The translations under genes and the position numbers were made by a program. A stretch of DNA of 64,000 nt from Fictibacillus nanhaiensis (GTDB lineage: Bacteria; Bacillota; Bacilli; Bacillales; Fictibacillaceae): positions 1,302,001 to 1,366,000 of the forward strand of contig NZ_JAMBOD010000001.1 in NCBI RefSeq assembly GCF_023715445.1. The letters run 5' to 3'. Below, piece by piece: positions 42,427 to 52,803 of this stretch. The notes under the pieces are model-generated. The model did not search any database. It was not told where the DNA came from and saw only the letters and a program-made list of their open reading frames with translations. The number at the start of each line of letters is the position of its first letter. Position 1 is the stretch's first letter.

Positions 42427-43449
42427 TTATTTTTCCTTTAAAACGCTTGATAATAACTCAAACGAACGAAGACGCGCTTGATGGTCATAAATCTGTCCAT
42501 TTATTATCATTTCATCAGCTTGTGTTTCATCAAGAAATCCTTGTAATTTCTCTTTTACTGTTTCGGGACTTCCCATAATTGTTGTGCGGAGCTGCTGGTC
42601 AATAACTGATTTTTCATATGGACTCCAAATTCCTTCCATACTTTCAACCGGCGGCTTAAGCTTTGTTGGATTGCCGCGGATCAAATTTAAGAACTGCTGC
42701 TGAAGAGAAGTCGCCAGCCATACGGCCTCTTCATCCGTATCCGCAGTCACTACATTCACACCTACCATCGCATATGGTTCATCGAGTATTTCTGATGGAG
42801 TAAACGTATTTCTGTACAACTCTAGGGCAGGCAATGTATTTTCCGGTGAAAAATGACTTGCAAATGCAAAAGGAAGACCAAGACGTCCCGCTAGCCTTGC
42901 ACTGAAACCACTTGAACCAAGAAGCCAGATTGGGATATTAAGCCCCTCTCCTGGTATTGCTCTTACCTTCATGTTGACTTCTGCCAATTTTGGATTCAAA
43001 TAAGTACGTAATTCATCCAGCTGTTGAGGAAATTCATCGCCACTCATACTAATTTCACGACGTAATGCATGTGCAGTCACCTGATCCGTTCCTGGGGCAC
43101 GGCCGAGTCCAAGGTCAATCCTTCCTGGATACATAGATTCTAAAGTTCCGAACTGTTCAGCTATGACGAGCGGTGCATGATTGGGCAGCATGATCCCCCC
43201 CGATCCTACACGAATCTTAGTGGTTCCTCCAGCCACATAACCGATTACAACTGAGGTAGCAGAACTGGCGATGCCTGGCATGTTGTGATGTTCAGCCAGC
43301 CAATAGCGGTTATATCCCCATTTTTCTGCATGCTGGGCCAAATCTAATGTGTTTTTAAAAGAGTCAGAAGCCGTTCCACCTTCGACTACCGGAGCCAAAT
43401 CAAGAACAGATAGCGGTATTTCACCGATTCTTTTTTTATGAATGGACAT
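42427..43449 (-). CDS. Luciferase-like (LLM-class) flavin monooxygenase
   Basis: This 340-residue TIM-barrel protein of the bacterial luciferase superfamily has [37 protein letters not shown] (the NTD-like AEHH motif), [21 protein letters not shown] and [13 protein letters not shown]. Such MsnO8-type proteins are common in Bacillus; most have no known substrate. A reduced flavin cosubstrate is expected from the family. ATG follows GAGGACG. Confidence 0.87.
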   Translation of the reverse strand: MSIHKKRIGEIPLSVLDLAPVVEGGTASDSFKNTLDLAQHAEKWGYNRYWLAEHHNMPGIASSATSVVIGYVAGGTTKIRVGSGGIMLPNHAPLVIAEQFGTLESMYPGRIDLGLGRAPGTDQVTAHALRREISMSGDEFPQQLDELRTYLNPKLAEVNMKVRAIPGEGLNIPIWLLGSSGFSARLAGRLGLPFAFASHFSPENTLPALELYRNTFTPSEILDEPYAMVGVNVVTADTDEEAVWLATSLQQQFLNLIRGNPTKLKPPVESMEGIWSPYEKSVIDQQLRTTIMGSPETVKEKLQGFLDETQADEMIINGQIYDHQARLRSFELLSSVLKEK

Positions 43450-43647
43450 ATCTGCGTCCTCCTTATAAGAAGCAACAAAAAAATTAGCTACTATATTTTA
43501 ATAATCGCTATTAGTATAACAAGATACTTTGTTGATTTAAAAAATTTTGCTTACAAATAATATCCTCCTGCTATTAGGACATGAAATATACCCTTTTTAC
43601 GGTCAGCTTTTATAATTCTGTTTATCTTTACGCTTCTAATGTGTTAT

Positions 43648-44099
43648 TTACAGGACCATATCTTTTATATCTTTAAGGTCCATTGCTAAGTAATCAATTT
43701 TAATAATATCGATGTACGGCAGAAGGGTTGAAAGATTTCTCTTAAAGGCTACGTCCCCAGTGCAATGATATAACCCTTGCTCTTCAATTCTTTGCAACCG
43801 TTTAAAATTTCTTTCAGATTTACGTTCTCTAAGATTTCAACAACAATATACTCTGGTGAAATATAAGTAGGAACTCGGTTTAACAATAGATTCTCAGTAA
43901 AATTAATAAAACATTTTTTATGATCCCCTACTTCTCTTATTCCGATTCCTGTAAAACTATTAACCATAGCATCTATTGTTGCGCTATCATGATCAGATCC
44001 TCCATATCTGTTTGCTTTACTGTTTCTATATAACAGTTCATAAGCAACAACGTTTTCTTCTCTATCTAATATGGATTGTCTGCCAATAAAAATATCCAT
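43648..44099 (-). pseudogene. Truncated and frameshifted EAL (YuxH-like EAL-HDOD) gene
   Basis: The first 116 codons encode the start of a YuxH-type EAL domain (FIGRQSILDREENVVAYELLYRN, IVVEILENV) and end in a stop just after IALGT. The next frame continues the domain at once (VAFKRNLSTLLPYIDIIKIDYLAMDL) until TAA at 43648. A frameshift near 43745-43755 thus splits the EAL domain, and the expected remainder plus HDOD domain are absent. YuxH-type EAL domains usually lack phosphodiesterase residues even when intact. Confidence 0.82.
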
Positions 44100-44290
44100 T
44101 TTTCAATCACCGATTCACTATTTATTGTACAAGAATAAACAATTTAAATTACTATTATATAGACATCAAACCATAAATTGTAAATAAAGACCATACAAGG
44201 CTTACTGTTTAAAATAACCAATAAAATATCTGTAATATTACATATATAGGCGACATCAATGGTAACTTAGACTCAAAAGTGCTCCAAAAC

Positions 44291-44316
44291 GTTTAATCAC
44301 ATCCTCTAATGGGAAC
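44291..44316 (+). promoter_or_regulatory. Sigma-B promoter
   Basis: GTTTAA (44291-44296), 14-bp spacer, GGGAAC (44311-44316) matches the general stress sigma-B consensus GTTTAA-N12-15-GGGWAW closely. It lies 40 bp before a YflT-type gene, fitting a general stress regulon. Confidence 0.8.
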
Positions 44317-44356
44317 AAGACCTACGTAGTAATCATCTTAAAAAAGGAGGAAGTCG

Positions 44357-44887
44357 ATGGATAAGCATAATAAAGTAGTAGGCGTTTTCCATACAGAAGA
44401 TGATGCAATTGACGCGATCAAAGAATTAAGAGCTCAAGGTTACAATGAAAATGACATCTCGGTAATTGCAAAGGATAAAAAGGAAGTTAAACAAATCCAT
44501 GAGGAGACAGGCACCAAGGCTCCAGAAGGTGCTGCGACCGGAATGGCTACTGGTGGAATTCTCGGCGGACTAGGAGGGTTATTGCTAGGTGCAGGAGCAC
44601 TCGCTATTCCAGGAATCGGACCGATCGTAGCCGCCGGACCAATTGCTGCTGCTCTAGGCGGTGCTGCTGTTGGTGCAGGTGCTGGAGGAATCGTTGGCGC
44701 ACTTGTCGGTTTAGGCATTCCAGAGAAAGAGGCAAAAGAGTATGAGGAAGCTGTCGAGGAAGGTGACATTCTTGTACTTGTTGAAGCTAATGAAGTAGAT
44801 CGTCACAGACAAGTAAACGATACTTTCCGTACGTATCGTTCAACAAATGCTCATCGTTATGAAGATTCCTATTCGAATAAATATTAG
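44357..44887 (+). CDS. General stress protein, YflT/GspM family
   Basis: This 176-residue protein has an N-terminal YflT-type domain (KVVGVFHTEDDAIDAIKELRAQGY), a Gly/Ala-rich glycine-zipper membrane-like hairpin (about residues 60-120), and a C-terminal domain EKEAKEYEEAVEEGDILVLVEA. Relatives are induced by heat, salt and ethanol through sigma-B; the molecular role is unknown. ATG follows AAAAGGAGGAAG, downstream of a sigma-B promoter. The csbD-like gene follows after 18 bp. Confidence 0.85.
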   Translation: MDKHNKVVGVFHTEDDAIDAIKELRAQGYNENDISVIAKDKKEVKQIHEETGTKAPEGAATGMATGGILGGLGGLLLGAGALAIPGIGPIVAAGPIAAALGGAAVGAGAGGIVGALVGLGIPEKEAKEYEEAVEEGDILVLVEANEVDRHRQVNDTFRTYRSTNAHRYEDSYSNKY

Positions 44888-44905
44888 AATGGAGGGTGAT
44901 TAAAG

Positions 44906-45112
44906 ATGAAAAACGACACTATGGAAGGCAAATGGAAACAGTTTAAAGGTGAAGCTCAAAAACAATGGGGTAATTTAACAGATGATGATTACGATCAAGC
45001 ACAAGGTGATCGGGAAAAAATGGTCGGCAAGATTCAGGAAAGACATGGAAAGACTAGAGAAGATGCTGAACGCGAGTATGATGACTGGTACAGCAGAATC
45101 GAACAATATTAA
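44906..45112 (+). CDS. CsbD-family stress protein
   Basis: This 68-residue protein matches CsbD: MEGKWKQFKGEAQKQWGNLTDDD and GDREKMVGKIQERHGKTREDAE. CsbD is a sigma-B-controlled protein of unknown molecular function in B. subtilis. It is probably cotranscribed with the YflT-like gene, consistent with the sigma-B promoter upstream of both. ATG follows GGAGGGTGAT. Confidence 0.9.
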   Translation: MKNDTMEGKWKQFKGEAQKQWGNLTDDDYDQAQGDREKMVGKIQERHGKTREDAEREYDDWYSRIEQY

Positions 45113-45118
45113 TAGAAA

Positions 45119-45155
45119 AATCCCCGTCAGGTGATAACACCGGCGGGGATTTATT
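45119..45155. terminator. Terminator after the stress genes
   Basis: AATCCCCG / CGGGGATT with inner GGTG/CACC, followed by TATTGTTTT. Confidence 0.8.
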
Positions 45156-45170
45156 GTTTTAAATATAAAA

Positions 45171-46007
45171 TCACATCATAACAAGAAGAATGACAGCTAC
45201 CAATACGAGACGGTAGATCGCAAAAGGTGTCAATCTTACTTTTTCAATAACTTTCAAGAAAAAGCGGATAGACAGCATAGCGAATACGAACGCACTTATA
45301 AAACCAACCACGAAGAACGGCATCGCATCCGCACTAAAGTATTGCCAGTTCTTAATCAATGAAATACCACTTGCTCCAGCCATAATTGGAACTGCCATAA
45401 TAAATGTAAAGTCAGCTGCAGCTCGGTGACTTAAGCCAACCAAGACTCCGCCTGAAATCGTTGCCCCAGAACGGGAAAACCCAGGCCAAAGGGATAAACA
45501 TTGGATTAATCCGATAGTAAATGCTTGTTTGTACGTAATCTGATCCACACTGTCAATAACAGGATTTTGGTTTTTGGAAGCAAATTTATCAGCAATGATC
45601 ATGAGTACCGCACCAATAGCAAGACCTATTAGAACAGTATTAGCTGTAAAAAGGTGCTCGTCAATAAAGTCTTCAAAAAGAACGCCTAAAATGCCCGCCG
45701 GAACTAAACCTACAATCACTTGAGATAATTTTAGACGGCCTCCTGTTACCTCATTCGTTGCTTTATTTCTGCGAAAGCCCAGCATATCTATGAATCGCTG
45801 TCTGAATACAACAACGACGGCTAAGATCGATCCGAGTTGAATGACTACTTTAAATGTATTTGCTACGTATTTTGTTAAAAATTCCTCAGATTTTAACCAC
45901 ATATCATCCACAAGAATCATGTGTCCTGTAGAGGAAACTGGAGCAAACTCCGTTAAACCTTCGACCATCCCTAAAATGAGGGCCTTTAATACCAATAGGA
46001 TTTCCAT
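45171..46007 (-). CDS. uppP: Undecaprenyl-diphosphate phosphatase
   Basis: This 278-residue polytopic protein has the BacA/UppP active-site motifs EGLTEFAPVSSTGHMILV (residues 16-33) and WPGFSRSGATISGG (about 170). It regenerates undecaprenyl phosphate for wall synthesis and confers bacitracin tolerance. ATG follows AAAGGAG. It is monocistronic, and the only such gene in the window. Confidence 0.95.
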   Translation of the reverse strand: MEILLVLKALILGMVEGLTEFAPVSSTGHMILVDDMWLKSEEFLTKYVANTFKVVIQLGSILAVVVVFRQRFIDMLGFRRNKATNEVTGGRLKLSQVIVGLVPAGILGVLFEDFIDEHLFTANTVLIGLAIGAVLMIIADKFASKNQNPVIDSVDQITYKQAFTIGLIQCLSLWPGFSRSGATISGGVLVGLSHRAAADFTFIMAVPIMAGASGISLIKNWQYFSADAMPFFVVGFISAFVFAMLSIRFFLKVIEKVRLTPFAIYRLVLVAVILLVMM

Positions 46008-46136
46008 ACTATTACTTTTCTCCTTTTATTACTTGTATTCTGTTTTTCTTAAGTTTAGCAAAAAATGTTGGCTAACTTTTTATAACACTGTAACATATTT
46101 GTGAAATGTTGAACATCCATAAAAAAGGAAATAGAA

Positions 46137-46168
46137 AACCCCGTTAGAATAAATCTAGCGGGGTTATT
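46137..46168 (-). terminator. Terminator of the M42 peptidase gene
   Basis: AACCCCGcTAGA / TCTAACGGGGTT then TTCTATTTCC on the minus strand. Confidence 0.8.
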
Positions 46169-46172
46169 CTGG

Positions 46173-47234
46173 TTAATATTCAATAAGCGATTGAAGCTTT
46201 TCTTTATCCAAAACCTTAATAAGCTCAACTACCAGCTTTGCGCTGTTTTCTAAATCACTCTTACTGATCATAGAGGTATGACTATGGATATAACGGGCAG
46301 CTACCCCAACGACGATACTTGGTATTCCCTTTTTAAACAGATGGAATTTCCCCGCATCTGTTCCTCCCCCTAACATGACATCCACTTGATAAGGGATATT
46401 GTTTTTTTCCGCAACCTCAATAATTAGATCACGGAAAGAAGTGTGCGGAATCATGGAAGAATCTAAGAACGTTATGAGCGGACCTTCACCTAACTTTGCT
46501 TTGTTTGCATTACCGCCTGGCACGTCCTCAGCTACACCTACATCAAGTGCTATAGCTACGTCCGGATCCATAATATAAGGGGCCGTTAATGCCCCCCGCA
46601 AACCAACCTCTTCCTGAACGGTTGCTCCGCTGTAAACGGTGTTCGGGTGGTCTATCCCATGAAGCTGTTTAAGAACTTGGATGGCTGTATAACATCCTGC
46701 TCTATTGTCGAGTGCTTTTGCAAGAATCGTATCATTGTTGGGCATTAATTCAAATGGGCAGATTGGAAGAATTGGATCCCCCACTTTAATTCCCCATTGT
46801 TTCACTTGATCTTTGTCATTTGCTCCAATATCAATGAACATTTCTCTCATCGGGTATACTCTATTCCGTTCTTCTGGCTGCAGAACGTGAGGCGCCTTAG
46901 AACCAACCACGCCTGTAAATATTTTGTTCTTAGTAACCACCTGAACACGCTGCGCCAAAAGAACCTGAGACCACCAGCCGCCAAGTGGAACAAAACGCAG
47001 ATAGCCATCTTTTGTTATTTCGCTGATCATGAATCCTACTTCATCCATATGTCCAGCTAACAGAATTTTTGGTCCTTCTTGTGCTGCACCCTTTTTCTCG
47101 CCAAAAATACTGCCAAGATGATCAGTCAGCAAGTTGGATCCAGTTTGGTTGATTTCCCTTTTCATGATGGCACGAATTGCTTTTTCAAATCCAGGAGCAC
47201 CGTTTGTTTCAGTTAATTCTTTTAATAAATCCAT
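46173..47234 (-). CDS. M42-family glutamyl aminopeptidase-like enzyme
   Basis: This 353-residue protein has M42 co-catalytic metal motifs: LLAGHMDEVGFMI (His, Asp), KALDNRAGCY (bridging Asp), VQEEVGLRGA (catalytic Glu), ALDVGVAEDVPG and the C-terminal ARYIHSHTSM. M42 enzymes form tetrahedral dodecamers that trim peptides. ATG 47234 is placed by GGAAGG upstream; GTG 47243 overlaps the ribosome site. It is comparable to YtoP/YsdC-type proteins. Confidence 0.9.
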   Translation of the reverse strand: MDLLKELTETNGAPGFEKAIRAIMKREINQTGSNLLTDHLGSIFGEKKGAAQEGPKILLAGHMDEVGFMISEITKDGYLRFVPLGGWWSQVLLAQRVQVVTKNKIFTGVVGSKAPHVLQPEERNRVYPMREMFIDIGANDKDQVKQWGIKVGDPILPICPFELMPNNDTILAKALDNRAGCYTAIQVLKQLHGIDHPNTVYSGATVQEEVGLRGALTAPYIMDPDVAIALDVGVAEDVPGGNANKAKLGEGPLITFLDSSMIPHTSFRDLIIEVAEKNNIPYQVDVMLGGGTDAGKFHLFKKGIPSIVVGVAARYIHSHTSMISKSDLENSAKLVVELIKVLDKEKLQSLIEY

Positions 47235-47399
47235 TGTTTTCACCTTCCTATTTATATAGGATGGGAAAAAAGTTCTGAAATATTACATAAAATGTTTACC
47301 CTAACTAAATGATTTAAGCACTCGATTCACACATAAAGAAAAAGTACCTATCTTTTCAGATAAGTACGATTAATGAAGTTATGGATGATCGAACTTCAA

Positions 47400-47432
47400 A
47401 AAAATACCCTGTTATTGAAAAACAGGGTATTA
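47400..47432 (-). terminator. Terminator of the coat protein gene
   Basis: AATACCCTGTT / AACAGGGTATT then TTTTTTG on the minus strand. Confidence 0.85.
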
Positions 47433-47438
47433 ATCCTA

Positions 47439-48191
47439 TTAGAGTTTAAACCAGCCTCTAGATTCTAAATCTGCACAATTTCTTTTTTTGTGGTGTTTTT
47501 TCTTTTTCTTACAATGAAAATCGTTTGAAGAAGATTCCTTACACCAAATAGAGGATGAGGATGAACTAGAAGATGAAGATTCTTTTTTACACCAAAAAGA
47601 GGTTGAACTAGAAGAGGACTCTTTCTTACAGGATTTAGAAGAAGAAGATTCTTTTTTGCAATCATGTTTCTTTTTGTCATCATGTTTCTTTTTCCTGCAA
47701 GGATCTTCTTTTCTACAGCATAAAATCCTGCAATCGCTGCTTTCGTCGTGATCCTGTTCGCCAGCTTGTGTAATAAAGTTAATAGACCCAATTGGGATGG
47801 TTACAAAATTTAAACTTTCTTCCTCAACAATTTGAATGGACCGGCGGGTAACAGCTGTAAGAACGCCTTCGATCTCTTCTTCGCCTCCATCGTTCACTCT
47901 TACCTTGCAATTGATTAATTTTCTTAAAATACTTCGGAAATTATCATTGCATACTCTTTTACGATCTGTATGGCAACAGCTCTTGTCAGATACGACTGAG
48001 ATATTTCTGACATTGTTTAGCGGTAAATAGAACACTTCTTTGTCGTCTGTTTTGATCGCAATGAAATCTCTGCCGACACAGACAAGCTTACCCTCTATTT
48101 CAATGTCTTCAAATCCCTCATTGGCTATGATACGTTTACATAAAAATTGTGCTACCTCTCGAGCCGAGAGTTTGTTATTCTTACAATTCAA
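47439..48191 (-). CDS. CotB-like spore coat protein
   Basis: This 250-residue protein has two LSm-like repeats (IEGKLVCVGRDFIAIKT at about residues 30-70 and VRVNDGGEEEIEGVLTAV at about 95-140). A low-complexity C-terminal half of Cys-Lys-Lys-Glu plus poly-Ser runs (about 165-235) follows. CotB of B. subtilis has the same two-part design, with a Ser-rich, Lys-rich tail that becomes phosphorylated. TTG follows AGGAGG by 7 bp. A mother-cell type -10 (CATATAAT, 48236-48243 minus) lies upstream, but its -35 is unclear. Confidence 0.72.
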   Translation of the reverse strand: MNCKNNKLSAREVAQFLCKRIIANEGFEDIEIEGKLVCVGRDFIAIKTDDKEVFYLPLNNVRNISVVSDKSCCHTDRKRVCNDNFRSILRKLINCKVRVNDGGEEEIEGVLTAVTRRSIQIVEEESLNFVTIPIGSINFITQAGEQDHDESSDCRILCCRKEDPCRKKKHDDKKKHDCKKESSSSKSCKKESSSSSTSFWCKKESSSSSSSSSSIWCKESSSNDFHCKKKKKHHKKRNCADLESRGWFKL

Positions 48192-48605
48192 AAAATTTCC
48201 TCCTGAAAATAATATTGACTATTTCTTGTCCATGCATTATATGTAGCAACCCGTTAAAAAGGCATAGGTAACTCGTCTATATTTCTATTTATTGGGGAAA
48301 ATATTTAGTATTTTTTTATTAGAAACAGCTTAAAGTTCACCTAAATCCATTTTTATGTATATAATGATTGAACTGCTTGGGCTTTTTATATATCGGTCCG
48401 TTTTATAAAATTACCTCTTTTGTTTTCTTCATAATTTTAGATGTTCCAATGAATCCCACCAAAATAAAATCTTTAGATCACTAGGTAATTTTCAATCTCA
48501 ACCGTTTGTTGAATGCTATAAAGCAAAAAATTTCCTAAAAAAAATAAAGCATAAAGTTTTCCTAACGGAAATTTTATGCTTTATGTCACAACACAACTAA
48601 ATAAA
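48192..48605. other. AT-rich intergenic region
   Basis: About 410 bp between the coat gene and ssrA. Apart from the coat gene's leader, the only structure seen is a strong hairpin at 48544-48586 (AAAGCATAAA / TTTATGCTTT with inner TTTCC/GGAAA). Read on the minus strand it ends in a long T-run and would be a second, back-up terminator for ssrA. No protein gene is supported. Confidence 0.6.
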
Positions 48606-48630
48606 AAACCACCAATATATGTATTGGTGG
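48606..48630 (-). terminator. ssrA terminator overlapping the CCA end
   Basis: Minus strand: CCACCAATA, 5-nt loop, TATTGGTGG, TTTTTTA. The 5' arm includes the encoded 3'-CCA of tmRNA. Confidence 0.85.
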
Positions 48631-48985
48631 AGACGGTGGGAGTTGAACCCACGTCCAAAGATATTGGCACTTAAGCTTCTACGAGTGTAGTCGGTTTATT
48701 CGCATTTCGCGAATCCATCTGCCAGCCGACAGGCGTCCAGATCGCTAGCCTGATTATTCTCTTCCATCGTCCTCAGGCGGAGGACAACCGGCGTAGCCCA
48801 CTAAGAGTGAGTCCCTTACCCTACCACATGGGCGATGGAGGGAGGAACAGCTAAAGTGCTATTACGCAGCTAAAGCTAAGTTGTTGTTTGTTTTGCCAGT
48901 TATTGGCTTTGGCGTTTTAACGAGGCCGACCCCCTCGACTCGCAACTTAAGCTCAAACTACCCCTGTCGAATCCGTAACGTCCCC
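48625..48985 (-). ncRNA. ssrA: Transfer-messenger RNA
   Basis: The 5' end GGGGACGTTACGGATTCGAC and the 3' end GGGTTCAACTCCCACC...CCACCA form the tRNA-like acceptor and T-arm. The message part at 48862-48897 (minus) encodes GKTNNNLALAA and a TAA, giving the tag (A)GKTNNNLALAA, which ends in the ALAA degron. Pseudoknot stems are visible 3' of the tag. It rescues stalled ribosomes together with SmpB, encoded just upstream. The CCA end is encoded. Confidence 0.97.
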
Positions 48986-49071
48986 ATTATAAAAATGGTG
49001 TGCAAGAAATTAATCCTGCCGAACCACGGAGAGAGATAAAAGCTTATTTGCTCTTATTCACTTGTGTACTT

Positions 49072-49100
49072 AGTATAACATTTTTAAGCTGTTCTCTCAA
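49072..49100 (-). promoter_or_regulatory. ssrA promoter
   Basis: Minus strand TTGAGA (49095-49100), 17 bp, TATACT (49072-49077) with extended TG. It would start a pre-tmRNA with a leader of about 80 nt, to be removed by RNase P. Confidence 0.75.
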
Positions 49101-49126
49101 TTGTAAGTTCCTGTAAAGAGAGCCGA

Positions 49127-49594
49127 TTAGACTTTCTGGCGATCACGAAATGCACGCTCGATTTCACGCTTCGCATCCTTTTTCTTCAGATCATCACGCT
49201 TGTCATAATGCTTCTTACCTTTTGCCAAACCTATCAAAAGCTTGGCAAAACCATTTTTCAGATACATTTTCAAAGGAACAATAGAATAACCTTGTTCTTT
49301 TGTTGCACCTAAAAGCTTATTAATTTCCTTGCGATGCAAGAGCAGCTTACGTGTACGGAGCGGATCGTGGTTATAACGGTTTCCTTGTTCGTATGTGCTG
49401 ATATGCATGTTGTGTAAAAAAAGCTCGCCGTTTTGCACGCGGGCAAATGAATCCTTTAGGTTTGCCCGTCCTGCGCGAATGGATTTTATCTCTGTGCCCT
49501 GAAGGACAATTCCAGCTTCAAATGTTTCTTCGACGTGGTAATCGTGCCGCGCTTTCTTATTTTGTGCGACTACTTTCCCTTCTCCTTTTGGCAT
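49127..49594 (-). CDS. smpB: SsrA-binding protein
   Basis: This 155-residue protein has the SmpB OB-fold core: [46 protein letters not shown] and the basic tail [27 protein letters not shown], which mimics the mRNA/codon interaction in the A site. It binds tmRNA and is essential for trans-translation. It lies between rnr and ssrA, the common Firmicute order. ATG follows GGGGAGG. Confidence 0.97.
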   Translation of the reverse strand: MPKGEGKVVAQNKKARHDYHVEETFEAGIVLQGTEIKSIRAGRANLKDSFARVQNGELFLHNMHISTYEQGNRYNHDPLRTRKLLLHRKEINKLLGATKEQGYSIVPLKMYLKNGFAKLLIGLAKGKKHYDKRDDLKKKDAKREIERAFRDRQKV

Positions 49595-49649
49595 GTAAAC
49601 TCAATCCTCCCCACAGCAAGTGAACTCTAATTATAGCAATTTGGTCAAA

Positions 49650-49686
49650 AAACGTCAAGGTTCACCCTTATAGATGAACCTTGAAC
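49650..49686 (-). terminator. Terminator after rnr
   Basis: TCAAGGTTCA / TGAACCTTGA followed on minus by CGTTTTTTG. Confidence 0.85.
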
Positions 49687-49696
49687 ATCACCCCAA

Positions 49697-52015
49697 TTAT
49701 TTCTTCTTTTTCTTGCCCTTCTTTTTAGCAACAGGTTTATAAAAAGGCTTTTTCTTTCCCTTCTTAGAATCCTGTGGTCCGCTCGAACGGTCAGACTCAT
49801 TTTTGCGGTTCTTGCTGCGTCGTCCGCGTCCCCGTTGAGGTGTATCACCGATATCGATAACTTGCTGGCGGTCTTTATGACGCTTGCGAGGAGTTCCTTT
49901 CATTCCAACGATTTCAAAATCGATCGCACGTTCATCAACGTTTACGTTTACAACACGTATTGAAATCTCGTCGCCGATTCGGAACACGTTACCTGTACGT
50001 TCTCCGATCATGGCCATAAACTTTTCATCAAAACGATAGTAATCGTCTGTTAAGTAACTGACATGAACAAGACCTTCAATCGTATTCGGGAGCTCGACGA
50101 AAAGTCCAAAGTTTGTGACCGAACTGATTACTCCATCGAACTCTTCCCCAACTTTATCGAGCATAAACTGCGCCTTTTTCAGTTCGTCAGTTTCACGTTC
50201 AGCATCAACTGCACGGCGTTCCATGGCAGAAGCATGTTTGGCGATGCTCGGAAGTTCTGCCTTCCAGTGGCTGACCGTTTTTGGACCTGTATCTTTTTCA
50301 AACAGATACGTACGAATCAATCGGTGAACGATTAAATCCGGATAACGGCGAATAGGTGAAGTGAAATGTGTATAGAACTCAGTAGCTAAACCATAATGGC
50401 CTAGTGATATATGATCATACTTCGCCTGTTTCATGGAACGAAGCATAATCTTGCTGATAACCATCTCTTCCGGCTCGCCTCTTACGGTTTCAAGCAGCTG
50501 CTGAAGACTTCTTGGATGGATATCACTTGCAGATCCTTTTATGGCATAACCAAACATTCCGATGAATTCCAAGAAACGTTCTAGCTTGCCTTCGTCCGGA
50601 TCTTCATGTATACGATACATAAAGGGAAGCTCAAGCTTATGAAAATGTTCCGCTACCGTTTCGTTAGCACAAAGCATAAATTCCTCAATTAACTTTTCTG
50701 CTACAGATCGCTCACGCAGAACTACATCTTGCGGATCACTATTTTCATCGACAAGAACTTTTGCTTCTGAAAAATCAAAGTCGATTGCACCACGGGCGAA
50801 ACGTTTTTTACGCAGAACTTCTGCAAGTTCTCCCATTAGCTTGAAGAATGGAATTAAAGGCTCATAACGTTTTGTTACTTCCTCATCTTCATCCTGTAAA
50901 ATTTTTCGGACATCCGTATATGTCATTCGCTCAGTTGTTTTAATCACACTCGGGAAAATCTCGTGTTTTATTACATCACCATCATGATTGATTTCCATCT
51001 CACAAGAGATCGTCAGGCGATCAACTTTCGGGTTTAATGAACAGATTCCATTCGATAAACGGTGTGGAATCATCGGAATAACCCGGTCTACTAAATACAC
51101 ACTCGTACCGCGTTCACGGGCTTCTGTATCAATCGGAGAATCTTCCGTTACATAATTTGTAACATCAGCAATGTGGACACCTAGCTTATAATGACCATTC
51201 GGCAGTTTGATGACATGAACTGCGTCATCCAAGTCTTTCGCGTCGGCACCATCGATCGTTACGATCGTTTCGTTACGCAGGTCGCGGCGCCCTTCAATGT
51301 CTTTAGGATCGATTTCATCTGGGGTATTATTTGCTTGTTCTAAAGCTTCTTCAGGGAACTCCCTTGGAAGTCCATGCTTAAAAATAACGGAGATGATGTC
51401 CACACCTGGATCATTTTTATGTCCGATTATATGGATGATCTCTCCTTCAGCACTGTTTCGGCCTTCTGGGTATTTTGTAATCTTGACAACGACTTTATGT
51501 CCTTCTACTGCACCATTTACGCCGTCTGCAGGAATGAAGATGTCGTTAGGGATTCTTTTGTCGTCAGCAATTACAAAACCAAATTTCCTGCTTTCCTGAA
51601 ACGTTCCTACTACCTCTGTTACACCGCGTTCTAAAATGCGAATGATTGTTCCTTCTGGACGCGACCCAGATGAGGTATTGTTTAAACGGACTAGAACAGT
51701 ATCACCGCTCATTGCCCCGTTCATATCAGATTGTGAGATATAAACATCTTTTTGGTCACTATCTTCTGGTATTAAAAAGGCAAAACCTTTTGCATGCCCT
51801 TGTACACGTCCCTTGATAAGGCTCATCTTTTCAGGGAGACCATAACGGTTAGTTCGTGTTCTGACTACAGACCCTTCATCTTCCAGTTCGTTTAATTTTA
51901 AAACCAGTTCTTTGAAAGCTTCAGCGTCCGGAAGTTGAAGAGATTCTTCAATTTCTGTAACGGTCATCGGTTTTTCCGATTCTTTCATGAGCTGGAGTAT
52001 TTGCAGTTTATCCAA
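49697..52015 (-). CDS. rnr: Ribonuclease R
   Basis: This 772-residue RNase II family exonuclease has an N-terminal winged helix (1-60) and cold-shock domains (about 65-225). The RNB domain has the catalytic Asp cluster in [16 protein letters not shown] (about 255) and RYPDLIVHR near its end. An S1 domain (about 630-710) and a Lys-rich tail of about 60 residues follow. It degrades structured RNA and is recruited to tmRNA-SmpB complexes. TTG follows AAAGGAGG; it sits in the est-rnr-smpB-ssrA order seen in Bacilli. Confidence 0.96.
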   Translation of the reverse strand: MDKLQILQLMKESEKPMTVTEIEESLQLPDAEAFKELVLKLNELEDEGSVVRTRTNRYGLPEKMSLIKGRVQGHAKGFAFLIPEDSDQKDVYISQSDMNGAMSGDTVLVRLNNTSSGSRPEGTIIRILERGVTEVVGTFQESRKFGFVIADDKRIPNDIFIPADGVNGAVEGHKVVVKITKYPEGRNSAEGEIIHIIGHKNDPGVDIISVIFKHGLPREFPEEALEQANNTPDEIDPKDIEGRRDLRNETIVTIDGADAKDLDDAVHVIKLPNGHYKLGVHIADVTNYVTEDSPIDTEARERGTSVYLVDRVIPMIPHRLSNGICSLNPKVDRLTISCEMEINHDGDVIKHEIFPSVIKTTERMTYTDVRKILQDEDEEVTKRYEPLIPFFKLMGELAEVLRKKRFARGAIDFDFSEAKVLVDENSDPQDVVLRERSVAEKLIEEFMLCANETVAEHFHKLELPFMYRIHEDPDEGKLERFLEFIGMFGYAIKGSASDIHPRSLQQLLETVRGEPEEMVISKIMLRSMKQAKYDHISLGHYGLATEFYTHFTSPIRRYPDLIVHRLIRTYLFEKDTGPKTVSHWKAELPSIAKHASAMERRAVDAERETDELKKAQFMLDKVGEEFDGVISSVTNFGLFVELPNTIEGLVHVSYLTDDYYRFDEKFMAMIGERTGNVFRIGDEISIRVVNVNVDERAIDFEIVGMKGTPRKRHKDRQQVIDIGDTPQRGRGRRSKNRKNESDRSSGPQDSKKGKKKPFYKPVAKKKGKKKKK

Positions 52016-52044
52016 AAACTGACCTCCTTTTATAAGGTAAAGAG

Positions 52045-52791
52045 CTATTCCGACCAGTCGAGGTCTTCTAAGAATGCATAAACATCTTCATGCAATTGTT
52101 CTTTTTCCTTATCTAATGTAATAACGTGTGTTGAATTTTCGTACCATTTTAAATCTTTCTTTTCACTTTCAACTTCCTTATAAATAATATTTGCAGAATC
52201 AGTGTTAATCATTTCATCATGTCTAGCCTGCACAACAAATATGGGTGCGTATACTAGATCAACAGAATTTCTTACGCTTTGAATGAGTTCTTGAAGCGCT
52301 TTTAACGTATTCATCGGCGTTTTTTTGAATTCTTCCATTTCTTGTTTAATTTGTTCAGGTGATTTTTGTTCCCGTTTTTTATATTCTTCGGCGTAATCAC
52401 AAACCCCTTTATACATCACTTCTTCGCTTTTGATGGACATTGGAGCGCACATAGGGATCACCGCTTTTACAGGCTGTTCAGTTGCTAATTTCAGTGAAAA
52501 TACTCCGCCTAAAGAAAGTCCGCAAACGGCAATTTCTTCGTATCCTTTTTCTTTTAGGTGATTGTATCCGCCGATGACATCTTCCCACCAGTCATCAGGA
52601 CCTGTGTGGACTAATTCCTCTGGAGGTACTGCATGTCCTTTATATTGGGGCGCATGACACGTATAGCCTTTCTTTTGAAGGAACCTCCCCATCATTCTTA
52701 CGTCTGCTGAACTGCCCGTAAATCCGTGCAGCATCAAGACTGCCCGTTTTCCTCCTTCAAAGAAAAACGGTTTTGGTGCTGTGATTTTCAT
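52045..52791 (-). CDS. Carboxylesterase, alpha/beta hydrolase (Est30-like)
   Basis: This 248-residue monomeric esterase has the oxyanion segment [10 protein letters not shown] (about 19-28), nucleophile GLSLGG (Ser about 94), the Asp in ARHDEMI and the His in STHVITLD. It closely resembles the Bacillus/Geobacillus Est30-type enzyme commonly encoded beside rnr and secG. It cleaves short-chain esters; the cellular substrate is unknown. ATG follows GGAGAG. A paralogous hydrolase lies immediately upstream. Confidence 0.88.
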   Translation of the reverse strand: MKITAPKPFFFEGGKRAVLMLHGFTGSSADVRMMGRFLQKKGYTCHAPQYKGHAVPPEELVHTGPDDWWEDVIGGYNHLKEKGYEEIAVCGLSLGGVFSLKLATEQPVKAVIPMCAPMSIKSEEVMYKGVCDYAEEYKKREQKSPEQIKQEMEEFKKTPMNTLKALQELIQSVRNSVDLVYAPIFVVQARHDEMINTDSANIIYKEVESEKKDLKWYENSTHVITLDKEKEQLHEDVYAFLEDLDWSE

Positions 52792-52803
52792 GTTGTTTCT
52801 CTC

